A stretch of DNA of 59,865 nt from an uncultured Gemmiger sp. (GTDB lineage Bacteria > Bacillota > Clostridia > Oscillospirales > Ruminococcaceae). Positions 37,733 through 47,206 of the stretch are shown here, piece by piece. The notes beneath the pieces were generated by a model. It was not told the origin of the DNA. It was given only the letters and a program-made list of their open reading frames with translations, and made no database searches. The stretch lies in NCBI GenBank assembly GCA_949295035.1, contig CASFJO010000008.1, positions 1-59,865 on the forward strand, written 5' to 3'. Each line of letters begins with the position of its first letter. Position 1 is the stretch's first letter. The position numbers were made by a program, and so were the translations under genes.

Positions 37733-38629
37733 ATGAATAAAGGAGTATTATTTTCGGAGGTGCCCTTCGTGCCCAAAAAGCTACAGGTGGGGGATCGTAT
37801 CCCGCGCTTTACCTACGATAGTCCGTATCAGCCCCAGCTGCCGTTTTACGATCTTCTGGATGACGACAGGCCCCTGTTTGTGGTGTTTATGCGCAACTTC
37901 GGCCACCCCATCACCCGGCATTACGTCATGGAATACATCCAGGACAAAGACAAGCTGACCAGCGCCCGGCTGGCTTGTGTGGTGCGCACCGATCCTCATG
38001 TGATCGCCGGCGCGATCCCGGCCGAACAGATGCCTTTTGTGCTGATCTGCGACGCGGAGGGCGTTCTTTATGAGCATTTCTGCGTGCCGCAGACCACCAG
38101 CTGGTTCCGCAGCCATTCGCTGACCGCGCTGCGCATTTTGAAGGAAGCCCGCAAGATGGGCTACAAGGCGGTGGAGGGGGAGACCTATCAGCTGCCCCTG
38201 ACCCTGCTGCTCGACCGGGACGGTACGGTGCTGATGGCGCATTACGGCCAGAGCCTGACCGATCTGCCGGAAAACTGCGAAGCCCTGGAAAAGGTGGCCC
38301 GGGCCGTGCTGGAAGCCCGGCGCCGCGAGGCGGAAAAGCAGCAGCGCCGGGCGGCGCGCCGGGGCGAAGACCCCGCGCAGGGGGAAAGCGACAGCGGGGC
38401 GGAAGTGCCGGAGGAGGAATACGCCGGCTTTTTTGCGCCGGAAACTGCGGATGGCGGGGACGGGCAGGCCGATCCCGCCGCCGGTGGGGCGCAGCGGCCG
38501 GAGAACGCGGCCGATCCCGCGCTAACAAGCGATTCAGAGGCAAAAACGCCCGATCCCGCGCCGGCGCCCCGACCGGATATGATGCAGGCCGCGGAGTTGC
38601 TGTTCGGGGAAGAAACGGACACCCCGTAA
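37733..38629 (+). CDS. Peroxiredoxin-like protein lacking the catalytic cysteine
   Basis: Residues 15-195 of this 298-residue protein follow the AhpC/TSA (thioredoxin) fold: VGDRIPRFTYDS, a strand FVVFMRNFGHPIT, and TLLLDRDGTVLMAHYG. Where relatives have FGCPFCR, this reads FGHPITR, so both cysteines are replaced and peroxidase activity is unlikely. From about 200 the protein is Arg-rich and then Ala/Pro/Asp-rich, probably disordered, ending in a short helix (MMQAAELLFG). ATG 37733 follows AGGAGAG. Role unknown; it might be a binding or scaffold protein. Confidence 0.65.
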   Translation: MNKGVLFSEVPFVPKKLQVGDRIPRFTYDSPYQPQLPFYDLLDDDRPLFVVFMRNFGHPITRHYVMEYIQDKDKLTSARLACVVRTDPHVIAGAIPAEQMPFVLICDAEGVLYEHFCVPQTTSWFRSHSLTALRILKEARKMGYKAVEGETYQLPLTLLLDRDGTVLMAHYGQSLTDLPENCEALEKVARAVLEARRREAEKQQRRAARRGEDPAQGESDSGAEVPEEEYAGFFAPETADGGDGQADPAAGGAQRPENAADPALTSDSEAKTPDPAPAPRPDMMQAAELLFGEETDTP

Positions 38630-38648
38630 ACCGATATACACGCAAAAA

Positions 38649-38680
38649 CGGGAGGAACATTCTCCCGCTTTTTGCTTTTT
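38649..38680 (+). terminator. Rho-independent terminator
   Basis: CGGGAG pairs with CTCCCG and CTTTTTGCTTTTT follows. Confidence 0.75.
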
Positions 38681-38690
38681 CACAAAGAAA

Positions 38691-38718
38691 CAAGCACCCG
38701 CGCAGCCGCGGGTGCTTG
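38691..38718 (-). terminator. Terminator of the sigma/anti-sigma operon
   Basis: CAAGCACCCGCG pairs with CGCGGGTGCTTG (12 bp); on the minus strand TTTCTTTGTG follows. Confidence 0.75.
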
Positions 38719-38736
38719 TGTTGTGTAAAGGAACGT

Positions 38737-40098
38737 TCAATCCCAGATCACCGGCTGGCCGCAAAGGGTCACCGACGCCACCTGGCTGGTGTCCACCGGT
38801 GTACGGAACAGCATTCGGTATACGATGGTCTCACCGTCGGTACTCACCGAGGAAGAGATAAATTCCGGCTCGGTGCCGTCCTTCAGGGTGACCACCGGGG
38901 TCAGATCGGGGCTGTCGGCGTAGAGTTCGCCGTGCCCCTCAATGGCAATGCCCAGATTGGACAGCGCCACCTGGTCCAGCTGCCAGCTTCCGGTGTCCAG
39001 ATCGCAGGTCCCGGTGCGGTCCGCATGGGCGGGCTCCAGTGTAAAGGTCACCTGCCAGCCCGCGTCACAGGCCACGGTGCAGTTCACACCGCTGGCATAC
39101 AGGGTCCATTCCGACGGATCGGCGTTCTCCGGCAGCGGCAGCACATATTCGCGGACGCCGCTGCTGAAACCGGCCTCGGTCTCCTCCAGGGTCGCCACCA
39201 GCACGGCCATGCCACTGTCCGTGTCATCCGACTGCTGCAGGCAGAGGTTCACGCTGCCAAAGCGGCCCAGATCCTCGTCCTGCCGCAGCTGAAGATGCAG
39301 CGCGTTGTCCACCAGGCCAACGGCCTGTACCGTCAGCCAGTCCAGCCCTTCCACCGTATAGGAGAACTGGGGCTTGAGCACCGGCAGGCTGCCCTCGTCC
39401 ATCTGCTTTTCCAGCGCCTCGTCTCCCTGGCCGTTCAGCATGCTCCAGCCATGGTCCAGCGTGGGATAGGAGAGGGCGGGCGCGGGCTGCAGCGCCGCCA
39501 GTTCGGCCACGGTCCAGCCGGTGGAACGGGGCGGATAATACTCCACGCCAGAAGAGAAAGCGTCCACATGCACGGTGATCTTGTCGCTTTCCACATTCTC
39601 ACCGGTCAGCCGGAACATGGCGGTCTCGGTGTCCGGATCATAATCCACCTGTTCCGCATGGGCGAAAGCCGCGCCCTCCAGCCGGTAATTCCACAGCTGG
39701 GTGTTTTCCTGGACGCGGCCCTGGCCGGCGGTGTCCCGCAGGGTCAGGTAGACCACGGCGGTGTCCTGGCTGCGCATGGAGGCCAGTACTTCCATACGGA
39801 TGCCATCCGCCTCGCTCACCTGATTCACCGGCTGCAAAAAGACCAGAGTCTGCCGGCCCAGCACGGCCAGCTGCCGGGCCAGTTCCGGCGAAGTCGCCAG
39901 GACCCCCGCGCTGAGCACCAGCGCCGCCGCGAATACGGCGGCCACGCTCAGCAACCGGCGCGCCGCGCTTCGGCGGTGCAGGTGCAGCGGTTCAGGCCGG
40001 CATTGCGCCAGGATCGCGGCCTTTTGCCCGGGCGAAAGGGCCACATCCGAAAGGCCGTCTTCGACTGCCTTTCGGATGGATGTATCAGAGATCGTCAC
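38737..40098 (-). CDS. Probable membrane anti-sigma factor (DUF4179-like)
   Basis: The 453-residue protein has a cytoplasmic N-terminus of about 45 residues (VTISDTSIRKAVEDGL), one membrane helix (about 49-70) and a large outside domain. It follows an ECF sigma gene and overlaps its stop codon; GTG 40098 has AGGAGGTG upstream inside the sigma gene. This topology and coupling are those of anti-sigma factors that hold an ECF sigma until an outside signal arrives. The outside domain shows DUF4179-like features only weakly; the signal is unknown. Confidence 0.72.
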   Translation of the reverse strand: MTISDTSIRKAVEDGLSDVALSPGQKAAILAQCRPEPLHLHRRSAARRLLSVAAVFAAALVLSAGVLATSPELARQLAVLGRQTLVFLQPVNQVSEADGIRMEVLASMRSQDTAVVYLTLRDTAGQGRVQENTQLWNYRLEGAAFAHAEQVDYDPDTETAMFRLTGENVESDKITVHVDAFSSGVEYYPPRSTGWTVAELAALQPAPALSYPTLDHGWSMLNGQGDEALEKQMDEGSLPVLKPQFSYTVEGLDWLTVQAVGLVDNALHLQLRQDEDLGRFGSVNLCLQQSDDTDSGMAVLVATLEETEAGFSSGVREYVLPLPENADPSEWTLYASGVNCTVACDAGWQVTFTLEPAHADRTGTCDLDTGSWQLDQVALSNLGIAIEGHGELYADSPDLTPVVTLKDGTEPEFISSSVSTDGETIVYRMLFRTPVDTSQVASVTLCGQPVIWD

Positions 40099-40600
40099 GG
40101 GGCACCTCCTCCAGTCGTTTTGCCAGTTGTTCCCGGGCACGCCGCAGCCGCACGCTCACTGTGCTCTGGGGGGCGTGCAGAAGCTGGGCGATCTCACCCA
40201 CCGAATACTGGTGATAGTAATGCAGAAGGACGACTTCGCGGTATTTGGGCTTCAGGGCCAGCACCTCGGCCAGCAGACGGCCACTCTCGCTGCGCATCGC
40301 TTCCGGAGAGGCCAGTTCTGGGTATTGTTCCACAAGGTTGACCTTTTTGTGCCAGGCGCTGCGCAGGTAGTCCTTGCAGACGTTGGCCGTCACCCGCATG
40401 ACAAAAGCCTTCTCCGAGGCGGGGGAATCCTCCAGCGGACGATAACTCTTGTAGATCTTCAAAAAAGCGTCCTGCACCGCGTCCTGCGCCAGATGGGCGT
40501 CGCCCAGGTAGGCGCAGCAAACACGCAGCATGGCGTCGCCATACTGATCCACAAGGCGTTCCATCTCCACGGCACTCAGGCCGGCTTTTGCAGCGAACAA
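40085..40600 (-). CDS. ECF-type RNA polymerase sigma factor
   Basis: The 171-residue protein has sigma region 2 (VDQYGDAMLRVCCAYLGD, AQDAVQDAFLKIYKSY) and region 4 (LALKPKYREVVLLHYYHQYSVGEIAQLLHAPQSTVSVRLRRARE). There is no ATG at the natural start: TTG 40600 has AAGGA ten bases upstream, while ATG 40564 has a poorly spaced GGAG. It is coupled to the anti-sigma gene downstream. Its own target promoter was not recognised in the 5' region. Confidence 0.92.
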   Translation of the reverse strand: MFAAKAGLSAVEMERLVDQYGDAMLRVCCAYLGDAHLAQDAVQDAFLKIYKSYRPLEDSPASEKAFVMRVTANVCKDYLRSAWHKKVNLVEQYPELASPEAMRSESGRLLAEVLALKPKYREVVLLHYYHQYSVGEIAQLLHAPQSTVSVRLRRAREQLAKRLEEVPRDDL

Positions 40601-40796
40601 ATTTTCACGTCCTTAACGCCTTCACCCAAACAACGATTGAGAAGGCGGAAATATTTCAATTTTGTCACCGGTCCGTTACAGTTTGTTTACAAAACCCGCA
40701 CCGGGCAAAAACGGGCCGCGAAAAGGCATCTTCCGCGTCCCGCCGATACTTAGATTATAGCCGATTGTCGGCGCGACTGCAACCGCGCGGGCACGG

Positions 40797-40829
40797 AAAA
40801 CGCCGCCGGGCACAGCCCGGCGGCGTTTT
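40797..40829 (-). terminator. proS terminator
   Basis: AAAACGCCGCCGGGC pairs with GCCCGGCGGCGTTTT (15 bp, loop ACA), just after the proS stop. Confidence 0.88.
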
Positions 40830-40847
40830 GAAACATATAGGGGGCGA

Positions 40848-42287
40848 TCAGTAGGCTTTGCCCCAGTAGACCATGACCTTGGCGGGCTTGCCGCAGCAGG
40901 GGCATACGTCGCTGAGCTGTTCCTGCTCGAACGGCATGCACCGGCTGGAAAGGCCCGCCTCTTCCTTCATCTTCTCCTCGCAGGCCTCGTCGCCGCACCA
41001 CATGGTCTTGATGTAGCCGTTGTTCGCGGCGGCCAGCTGCTTGACCTCGTCCAGGGTGGTAGCGGCCCAGGTGCGAGCCTCCCGGTTGGTCAGCGCCCGC
41101 TGATACAGGTTGGCAGCCAGTTCCTCCAGCAGACGGGGAATGGCGGTCTCCAGCTCGTCCAGAGATACAAAAGCCTTTTCCCGGGTATCCCGGCGTACCA
41201 GCACGCACTGGTTCTTTTCGATATCCTTGGGCCCGATCTCCAGGCGCAGGGGCACGCCCTTCATCTCCCACTGGCTGAACTTCCAGCCGGGGCTGTTGTC
41301 GCTGGTATCCAGCTTCACCCGGGCAAACTTGCCCACCCGGGCAGCCAGCTCCTCGGCCTTCTCGGTCACGCCGGGCTTGTGGGCGGCCACCGGTACGATC
41401 ACCACCTGGTAAGGAGCGATGGCCGGGGGCAGGATCAGGCCCTCGTCGTCGCCGTGGGTCATGATGATGGCGCCCACCAGGCGGGTGGATACGCCCCAGC
41501 TGGTCTGATGGGGGTACTGCAGCTGGTTGTCCCGGCCGGTGAACTGCACGTCAAAAGCGCGGGAGAACCCGTCGCCGAAATAGTGGCTGGTGCCGCTCTG
41601 CAGGGCCTTGCCGTCGTGCATCATGGCCTCGATGGTGTAGGTGGCCTCGGCGCCGGCAAATTTTTCCTTGTCGGTCTTTTTTCCCTTGACCACCGGGATC
41701 ATCAGATGCTTTTCGCAGAAGTCCGCATAGGTGTTCAGCTGTTGCAGGGTCTCGTCGATGGCCTCCTGAGCGGTCTCATGGATGGTGTGGCCTTCCTGCC
41801 ACCAGAACTCCCGGCTGCGCAGGAAAGGACGGGTGGTCTTTTCCCAGCGCACCACGCTGCACCACTGGTTGTACTTCATGGGCAGGTCCCGCCAGGAGTG
41901 CAGCACATGGGCAAAGTGATCGCAGAACAGGGTCTCGCTGGTGGGCCGCACGCACATGCGCTCCTCCAGCTTCTCGTTGCCGCCGTAGGTGACCCAGGCC
42001 ACCTCGGGGGCAAAACCCTCCACATGGTCCTTCTCCCGCTGCAGCAGGCTTTCGGGGATAAAGATGGGCATGGCCACGTTCTCATGGCCGGTGGCCTTGA
42101 ACATCCCGTCCAGGATGCGGGTGATGTTTTCCCAGATGGCGTAGCCGTAGGGCCGCAGGATCATGCAGCCCTTGACGGTGGAGTAGTCCACCAGCTCCGC
42201 CTTGAGGCACACGTCGGTGTACCACTGGGCAAAGTCCTCGTTGATGGGGGTGATGGCCTCCACCAGTTTCTTTTTCTGTTCGCTCAT
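40848..42287 (-). CDS. proS: Prolyl-tRNA synthetase (archaeal/eukaryal-type)
   Basis: The 479-residue class II synthetase charges tRNA-Pro. [16 protein letters not shown] (motif 1), [22 protein letters not shown] split at its middle (motif 2) and [20 protein letters not shown] (motif 3) are clear. The C-terminal zinc-like domain is [12 protein letters not shown] ... [18 protein letters not shown]. This is the short ProRS type without the bacterial editing insertion. ATG 42287 follows AGGAAG. The 88-bp gap to acpP is too short for a T-box leader. Confidence 0.96.
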   Translation of the reverse strand: MSEQKKKLVEAITPINEDFAQWYTDVCLKAELVDYSTVKGCMILRPYGYAIWENITRILDGMFKATGHENVAMPIFIPESLLQREKDHVEGFAPEVAWVTYGGNEKLEERMCVRPTSETLFCDHFAHVLHSWRDLPMKYNQWCSVVRWEKTTRPFLRSREFWWQEGHTIHETAQEAIDETLQQLNTYADFCEKHLMIPVVKGKKTDKEKFAGAEATYTIEAMMHDGKALQSGTSHYFGDGFSRAFDVQFTGRDNQLQYPHQTSWGVSTRLVGAIIMTHGDDEGLILPPAIAPYQVVIVPVAAHKPGVTEKAEELAARVGKFARVKLDTSDNSPGWKFSQWEMKGVPLRLEIGPKDIEKNQCVLVRRDTREKAFVSLDELETAIPRLLEELAANLYQRALTNREARTWAATTLDEVKQLAAANNGYIKTMWCGDEACEEKMKEEAGLSSRCMPFEQEQLSDVCPCCGKPAKVMVYWGKAY

Positions 42288-42320
42288 CCGATAACTTCCT
42301 TCCGGTGCAAGTGTCTGGTG

Positions 42321-42356
42321 AAAAAAGCGGGCCCCGCGCCAAAGCGTGGGGCTCGC
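42321..42356 (-). terminator. acpP terminator
   Basis: A 13-position stem with two mismatches (42327-42356) is followed on the minus strand by TTTTTT. It separates acpP from proS. Confidence 0.75.
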
Positions 42357-42375
42357 GGGTGCCGATGGCACAAAA

Positions 42376-42606
42376 TCAGGTGTTGTCCTCGACGAAACGC
42401 ACCACGTCGCCCACCGTGTGGAAATTCTCGATGGCATCGTCCGGTACTTCCACGTCGAACTCGTCCTCCAGCGCCATCACCAGATCCACCAGGTCCAGGC
42501 TGTCGGCGCCGAAGTCGTCCAGGATGTTGCTGTCCATGGTGATCTCGTCGGGATCGATGTCCAGCTGCTCGGCCAGGCAGGCGCGAATCTTCTCAAACGT
42601 ATCCAT
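42376..42606 (-). CDS. acpP: Acyl carrier protein
   Basis: The 76-residue acidic protein carries fatty acyl chains. The phosphopantetheine site is Ser36 in [16 protein letters not shown] 42606 follows AAGGAGAG. It is transcribed from a near-consensus promoter and has its own terminator, away from fab genes. Confidence 0.96.
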   Translation of the reverse strand: MDTFEKIRACLAEQLDIDPDEITMDSNILDDFGADSLDLVDLVMALEDEFDVEVPDDAIENFHTVGDVVRFVEDNT

Positions 42607-42686
42607 GCTATGAACTCTCCTTAACAAGCTATTCCGGCCGGGCATACGCGGCGCGATACCGTGCCCCGGGCCAAATCACTATACAT

Positions 42687-42715
42687 TTTATAGCCTATCT
42701 GCAAGGGGATGTCAA
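42687..42715 (-). promoter_or_regulatory. acpP promoter
   Basis: On the minus strand TTGACA, 17 bases, TATAAA. Confidence 0.85.
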
Positions 42716-42842
42716 GGTTTATTTTGGGCATCCGGCCCCAATTCACGGAAAATTCTTCAAGGGCGCTGCGCACGGGGGCGTTCCTGCTGAAAATCGTTCC
42801 CAAAATCGCTGGTTCGGCACGGGCCGACCGGTTTTGCGCCGG

Positions 42843-43832
42843 TTACAGCAGGGTGCGGCGCAGGGTATCGCCGTCCTCAAAACGCAGCATCGCCGGGGCC
42901 ACATCGAACACGGTGGCGGCGCCGGCGTGGCCGGCGGCGTTCATCCGCACGGCGGCCCGGGCGTAGGCCACCAGCACGCTGGAGGTGAACTCGGGGTTGG
43001 AGTCCAGCTTCAGGCTGTACTCGATCACGTGGGTGTTGGGATGGGCCGCGTCGCCGGTGGTGCCGGTGCGGACCACGCAGCCGCCGTGGGGGATGCCCAT
43101 GTGGTCCCTGTCCAGTTCCTCCTGGCTGATAAAGTGGACGGTGGTGTCATAGTCGGCAAAATAATTGGGCATGGTCTTGATCTCCCGCTCGATGCGGGCG
43201 GTGTCCGCGCCGGGCTTGGCCACCACAAAGCACTCCCGGGTGTGCTTCTGGCGGGTGGTCAGCTCCGGCTGGGCGCCGCTGCGCACCGCTTCCAGCGCGG
43301 CCGGCACCGGGATGGTATACTGCCGGGCGTCCTGCACCCCTTCGATGCGGCGGATCGCGTCGGAGTGGCCCTGGCTGACCCCCTTGCCCCAGAAGGTATA
43401 GTCCTTGCCCTGGGGCAGGATCGCCCCGGCGTAAAGCCGGTTCAGGGAAAACATGCCCGGGTCCCAGCCCACCGAGATCAGGGCGGTGGTGCCCGCGGCC
43501 CTGGCCGCCGCGTCCACCGCGGCAAAATGCTCGGGGATGCGGGCGTGGGTGTCAAAACTGTCCACCACGTTGAACCAGCGGGCCATGGCGGGGGTCTGCG
43601 CCGGCAGGTCGGTGGCGCTGCCGCCGCACAGGATCATCACGTCGATCTTGTCTTTCCAGCTTTCCGCCTCGCCGGCGGCCACCACCGGCACGCCGGGGGT
43701 GTGGATGGTCATGGAAGCCGGGTCCCGGCGGGTAAAGACCGCCGCCAGTTCCATGTCGGGATTTTGGGCCACCGCGTACTCCACGCCCCGGCCCAGATTG
43801 CCGTATCCCAGGATACCGATTCGAATCGTCAT
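42843..43832 (-). CDS. ddh: meso-Diaminopimelate D-dehydrogenase
   Basis: The 329-residue NADPH enzyme makes meso-diaminopimelate in one step from tetrahydrodipicolinate and ammonia, serving wall and lysine synthesis. Marks: GYGNLGRG (9-16), FTRRDP (NADPH phosphate), CGGSATDLPAQTP, NVVDSFDTHARIP and SVGWDPGMFSLNR. ATG 43832 follows GGGAGGGAA. No other dap genes are adjacent. Confidence 0.95.
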   Translation of the reverse strand: MTIRIGILGYGNLGRGVEYAVAQNPDMELAAVFTRRDPASMTIHTPGVPVVAAGEAESWKDKIDVMILCGGSATDLPAQTPAMARWFNVVDSFDTHARIPEHFAAVDAAARAAGTTALISVGWDPGMFSLNRLYAGAILPQGKDYTFWGKGVSQGHSDAIRRIEGVQDARQYTIPVPAALEAVRSGAQPELTTRQKHTRECFVVAKPGADTARIEREIKTMPNYFADYDTTVHFISQEELDRDHMGIPHGGCVVRTGTTGDAAHPNTHVIEYSLKLDSNPEFTSSVLVAYARAAVRMNAAGHAGAATVFDVAPAMLRFEDGDTLRRTLL

Positions 43833-43914
43833 AGTTGCAATTCCCTCCCTGATAGCGTTCCGCCCGTTGCCGGGCGACAGGCGGGCGGCAGGCCGCCGCG
43901 CGCCGTATAGGACC

Positions 43915-43944
43915 AGTATACCACGCCCCGGCGTTTTTGCACAA
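43915..43944 (-). promoter_or_regulatory. ddh promoter
   Basis: On the minus strand TTGTGC, 18 bases, TATACT with extended TG. The leader to ddh is about 75 bases; no lysine riboswitch fold was recognised. Confidence 0.6.
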
Positions 43945-43956
43945 CCGCGCACAGCG

Positions 43957-43988
43957 GAAAAAAGAAGCCCGGGGCAAACGCCCCGGGC
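43957..43988 (-). terminator. Terminator of the 44016 gene
   Basis: GCCCGGGGC pairs with GCCCCGGGC (loop of four) and CTTCTTTTTT follows on the minus strand. Confidence 0.88.
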
Positions 43989-44015
43989 ACGGAGAGGAAA
44001 CCGGCGGGCAGAGGC

Positions 44016-44399
44016 TCAGGTCTCCTCCAGCCGGGTAACGAACTGACAATACACGTACAGATTTTGCAGCTTGGTGGCCTCATTGCCGTAGACCGTCTGG
44101 ATACTGGGCTGGGTCTCGGAGGGGGTCACATAAAACCGGAAGATGATCGCGTCCTGACCGGGGGCCATCTCCTCCACCGGCAGATAGTGGAAATTGCTGA
44201 TCACAATGCCGGCATGCTTGTAGAGCAGCTGCTCGATCTCCGGATGGGAGAAGCAGCGCAGCACGTCCTTTTGGCCGTGCATCTCCACGATGGCCCGCAC
44301 CTCCTCAAAGGAGATCTCCTGGAACCGATAGGTCCCGCTGTGCAGCAGATCCAGCGCCGACGCGTTGTCCACCAGCAGCAATGCTTTGGCTGAATTCAT
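44016..44399 (-). CDS. Small protein resembling DUF1874/STIV B116
   Basis: The 127-residue protein begins with a strand AKALLLVDNASALDLL, then GTYRFQEISFEEVRAIVE, a CFSHPEIEQLLYKHAGI helix region and DAIIFRFYVTPSE. This order resembles the DUF1874 (STIV B116-like) fold, seen in archaeal viruses and in bacteria. The match is by eye and weak. ATG 44399 follows AGGGAGAAG. It stands alone with its own promoter and terminator. Confidence 0.5.
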   Translation of the reverse strand: MNSAKALLLVDNASALDLLHSGTYRFQEISFEEVRAIVEMHGQKDVLRCFSHPEIEQLLYKHAGIVISNFHYLPVEEMAPGQDAIIFRFYVTPSETQPSIQTVYGNEATKLQNLYVYCQFVTRLEET

Positions 44400-44440
44400 T
44401 CTTCTCCCTGCCTTTCCAAAGAAAATTGTTCTCTGTATTC

Positions 44441-44469
44441 AGCATACGTCCTCGATAAAGAATTGTCAA
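44441..44469 (-). promoter_or_regulatory. Promoter of the DUF1874-like gene
   Basis: On the minus strand consensus TTGACA, 17 bases, TATGCT. Confidence 0.75.
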
Positions 44470-44555
44470 TTATTGTTAAAATAATAACGGTAAAGTGGGA
44501 GAAAAACGGCAAAGTGAACAAAAAACGCACAAAAATTTCGTTGGCTGAACAACGC

Positions 44556-44593
44556 GCAAAAAAGCCCGCGCTGCGGGGCGCGAGCTTTTTTGC
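44556..44593. terminator. Bidirectional terminator
   Basis: GCAAAAAAGC pairs with GCTTTTTTGC, with an inner CGCGC/GCGCG stem, giving T6 on both strands. Confidence 0.85.
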
Positions 44594-44714
44594 ACAAAAT
44601 ATGCGCGCTTTTCTTGCCGGAAGGGGAGAGGGCCGTCAGGGCCTTGTCCCGCTTGCCATCCTCCGCTTTTTCCGCGGGCAGAGCGCAAAAACGGCGGCTG
44701 CGGCCGGGCCGCGG

Positions 44715-46238
44715 TCAGTCCACGATGATGCTCTTGCCGGTCATCTCCTCCGGCTGGGGCAGGCCCATGAGCTTGAGCATGGTGGGGGCAATGTCGGCCA
44801 GAACACCGCCCTCGCGCAGCTTCACATCACCGGCGCCGGCCACCAGGACGGGCACGGGGTTGGTGGTGTGAGCGGTGAAAGGTGCGCCGTCCGGCTCGTA
44901 CATCTGGTCGGCGTTGCCGTGGTCGGCGGTCAGAAGCACCTTGCCGCCGGCGGCCAGCACCGCGCCGATCACCTTGCCGGCGCAGGCGTCCACCGCCTCC
45001 ACCGCCTTGACCGCGGCCTCAAATACGCCGGTGTGGCCCACCATATCGCAGTTGGCAAAGTTCAGGATGATCACGTCATACTTGCCGCTCTCGATCCGCT
45101 TGACGCATTCGTCCGCCACCAGGTAGGCGCTCATCTCGGGCTGCAAATCGTAGGTGGCTACCTTGGGGCTGGGGATCAGCGCCCGGTCCTCCCCCTCGAA
45201 CGGGGCCTCCACGCCGCCGTTGAAGAAGAAGGTCACATGGGCGTACTTCTCGGTCTCGGCGATGCGCAGCTGGGTCTTGCCGCACTTGGCCAGATACTCG
45301 CCCATCACGTTGTGCAGGCTCTGGGGATGGAACGCCACCTCCACGTTGGGCATGGTGGCGTCGTACTGGGTGAAGCAGACATAGTTCACCGCAAAGCGGC
45401 CGTTGCGCCGCGCAAAGCCGGTGAAATCGTCGTCCACAAAGGTGCGGGTGATCTCCCGGGCCCGGTCGGGCCGGAAGTTGAAGAAGATCACGCTGTCCCC
45501 CGCGGACACCCGGCCGCCCTCGCAGGTCACGGCAGGCACCACGAATTCATCGGTCACGCCGGCGGCGTAGCTGTTGGCGATCACCTCGGCCGGGGTGCCT
45601 TTCTCGCCCTCGCCGTACACAAAGGCGGCGTAGGCCTTTTCCACACGGTCCCAGCGGTTGTCCCGGTCCATGGCGTAGTAGCGGCCGGTCACCGAGGCGA
45701 TCTTGCCCACGCCCAGCTGGTCCAGCTTGGCCTGCAGCTCTTCCAGATAGCCCTTGCCGCTGTCGGGCGGCACGTCGCGGCCATCCAGGATGGCGTGCAC
45801 GTAGATCTCCTTCGCGCCCATGTCCTTGGCCATGTCCAGCAGGCCGAACAGATGCTGGATGTGGCTGTGTACGCCGCCGGCGCTGAGCAGGCCCATCAGA
45901 TGGATGGCCTTGCCGGTGTCAATGGCGGTCTGCATCGCTTTCACGATGGCCTCGTTCCGGCGGATGGAGCCGTCCTGGATGGCCTTGGTGATGCGGGTCA
46001 GTTCCTGGTATACGATGCGGCCGGCGCCAATGTTGGTGTGGCCCACCTCGCTGTTGCCCATCTGGCCGTCGGGCAGGCCCACGTCCATGCCGGAAGCGCC
46101 GATGGTGGTGTAGGGGCAGCTGGCGAACAGCTTGTCCAGATTGGGGGTGTTGGCGGCCTCGATGGCGTTGCCGTAGGTCTTGTCCGGCACCCAGCCGAAG
46201 CCGTCCAGGATGCAGAGCATCAGAGGTTGTTTTGCCAT
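44715..46238 (-). CDS. gpmI: 2,3-bisphosphoglycerate-independent phosphoglycerate mutase
   Basis: The 507-residue manganese enzyme interconverts 3- and 2-phosphoglycerate. The N-terminal metal site is in ILDGFGW and the phosphoserine is Ser63 in GQMGNSEVGHTNIG. HILDGRDVPP-like AILDGRDVPPDS and the second metal site TADHGNADQM follow. Length is normal for the family. ATG 46238 follows AAGGAGGACC. It is third in the pgk-tpiA-gpmI cluster. Confidence 0.97.
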   Translation of the reverse strand: MAKQPLMLCILDGFGWVPDKTYGNAIEAANTPNLDKLFASCPYTTIGASGMDVGLPDGQMGNSEVGHTNIGAGRIVYQELTRITKAIQDGSIRRNEAIVKAMQTAIDTGKAIHLMGLLSAGGVHSHIQHLFGLLDMAKDMGAKEIYVHAILDGRDVPPDSGKGYLEELQAKLDQLGVGKIASVTGRYYAMDRDNRWDRVEKAYAAFVYGEGEKGTPAEVIANSYAAGVTDEFVVPAVTCEGGRVSAGDSVIFFNFRPDRAREITRTFVDDDFTGFARRNGRFAVNYVCFTQYDATMPNVEVAFHPQSLHNVMGEYLAKCGKTQLRIAETEKYAHVTFFFNGGVEAPFEGEDRALIPSPKVATYDLQPEMSAYLVADECVKRIESGKYDVIILNFANCDMVGHTGVFEAAVKAVEAVDACAGKVIGAVLAAGGKVLLTADHGNADQMYEPDGAPFTAHTTNPVPVLVAGAGDVKLREGGVLADIAPTMLKLMGLPQPEEMTGKSIIVD

Positions 46239-46272
46239 AAGAGAAGGTCCTCCTTAAAAAACAGGATGTGGC

Positions 46273-46290
46273 GCGGGCCGCGCGGCCCGC
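46273..46290 (-). other. Hairpin between tpiA and gpmI
   Basis: GCGGGCC pairs with GGCCCGC (loop GCGC) in the 122-bp gap. No T run follows on the minus strand, so it is more likely an RNA-processing or stability element than a terminator. Confidence 0.4.
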
Positions 46291-46360
46291 AAAAACCGAA
46301 CAAGCGCCGCCCGCCCGCAGGGCAGACGGCGCCTGGTCAAAACGCAAAGGAAGCGGCCGG

Positions 46361-47128
<768 letters not shown>

Positions 47129-47169
47129 AATGCGATCCTCATTTCTGTATAGTCTGTTACGCCAAAACG

Positions 47170-47193
47170 CAGCGGCCCGTGACCGGGCCGCTG
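47170..47193 (-). other. Hairpin between pgk and tpiA
   Basis: CAGCGGCCCG pairs with CGGGCCGCTG (10 bp, loop TGAC). The minus-strand tail CGTTTTGG is short, so it may reduce or process pgk transcripts rather than stop them. Confidence 0.45.
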
Positions 47194-47206
47194 CCGGGAA
47201 AAACGA

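Larger units (their letters stand above)
44400..44714. other. AT-rich intergenic region
   Basis: This 315-bp stretch holds the promoter at 44441-44469 for the leftward gene, an A-rich tract with two related GGYAAAGTG segments, and the terminator at 44556-44593. A GC hairpin near 44687-44712 (GCGGC/GCCGC, then TTTTT on the minus strand) probably ends gpmI. No gene was found. Confidence 0.5.

Noticed and set aside
42288-42375. A T-box leader for proS
   Set aside because: The gap to acpP is 88 bases and is mostly the acpP terminator; no T-box sequence is present.
43833-43914. A lysine riboswitch ahead of ddh
   Set aside because: The leader is only about 75 bases, far below the length of the lysine riboswitch, and conserved core segments were not seen.
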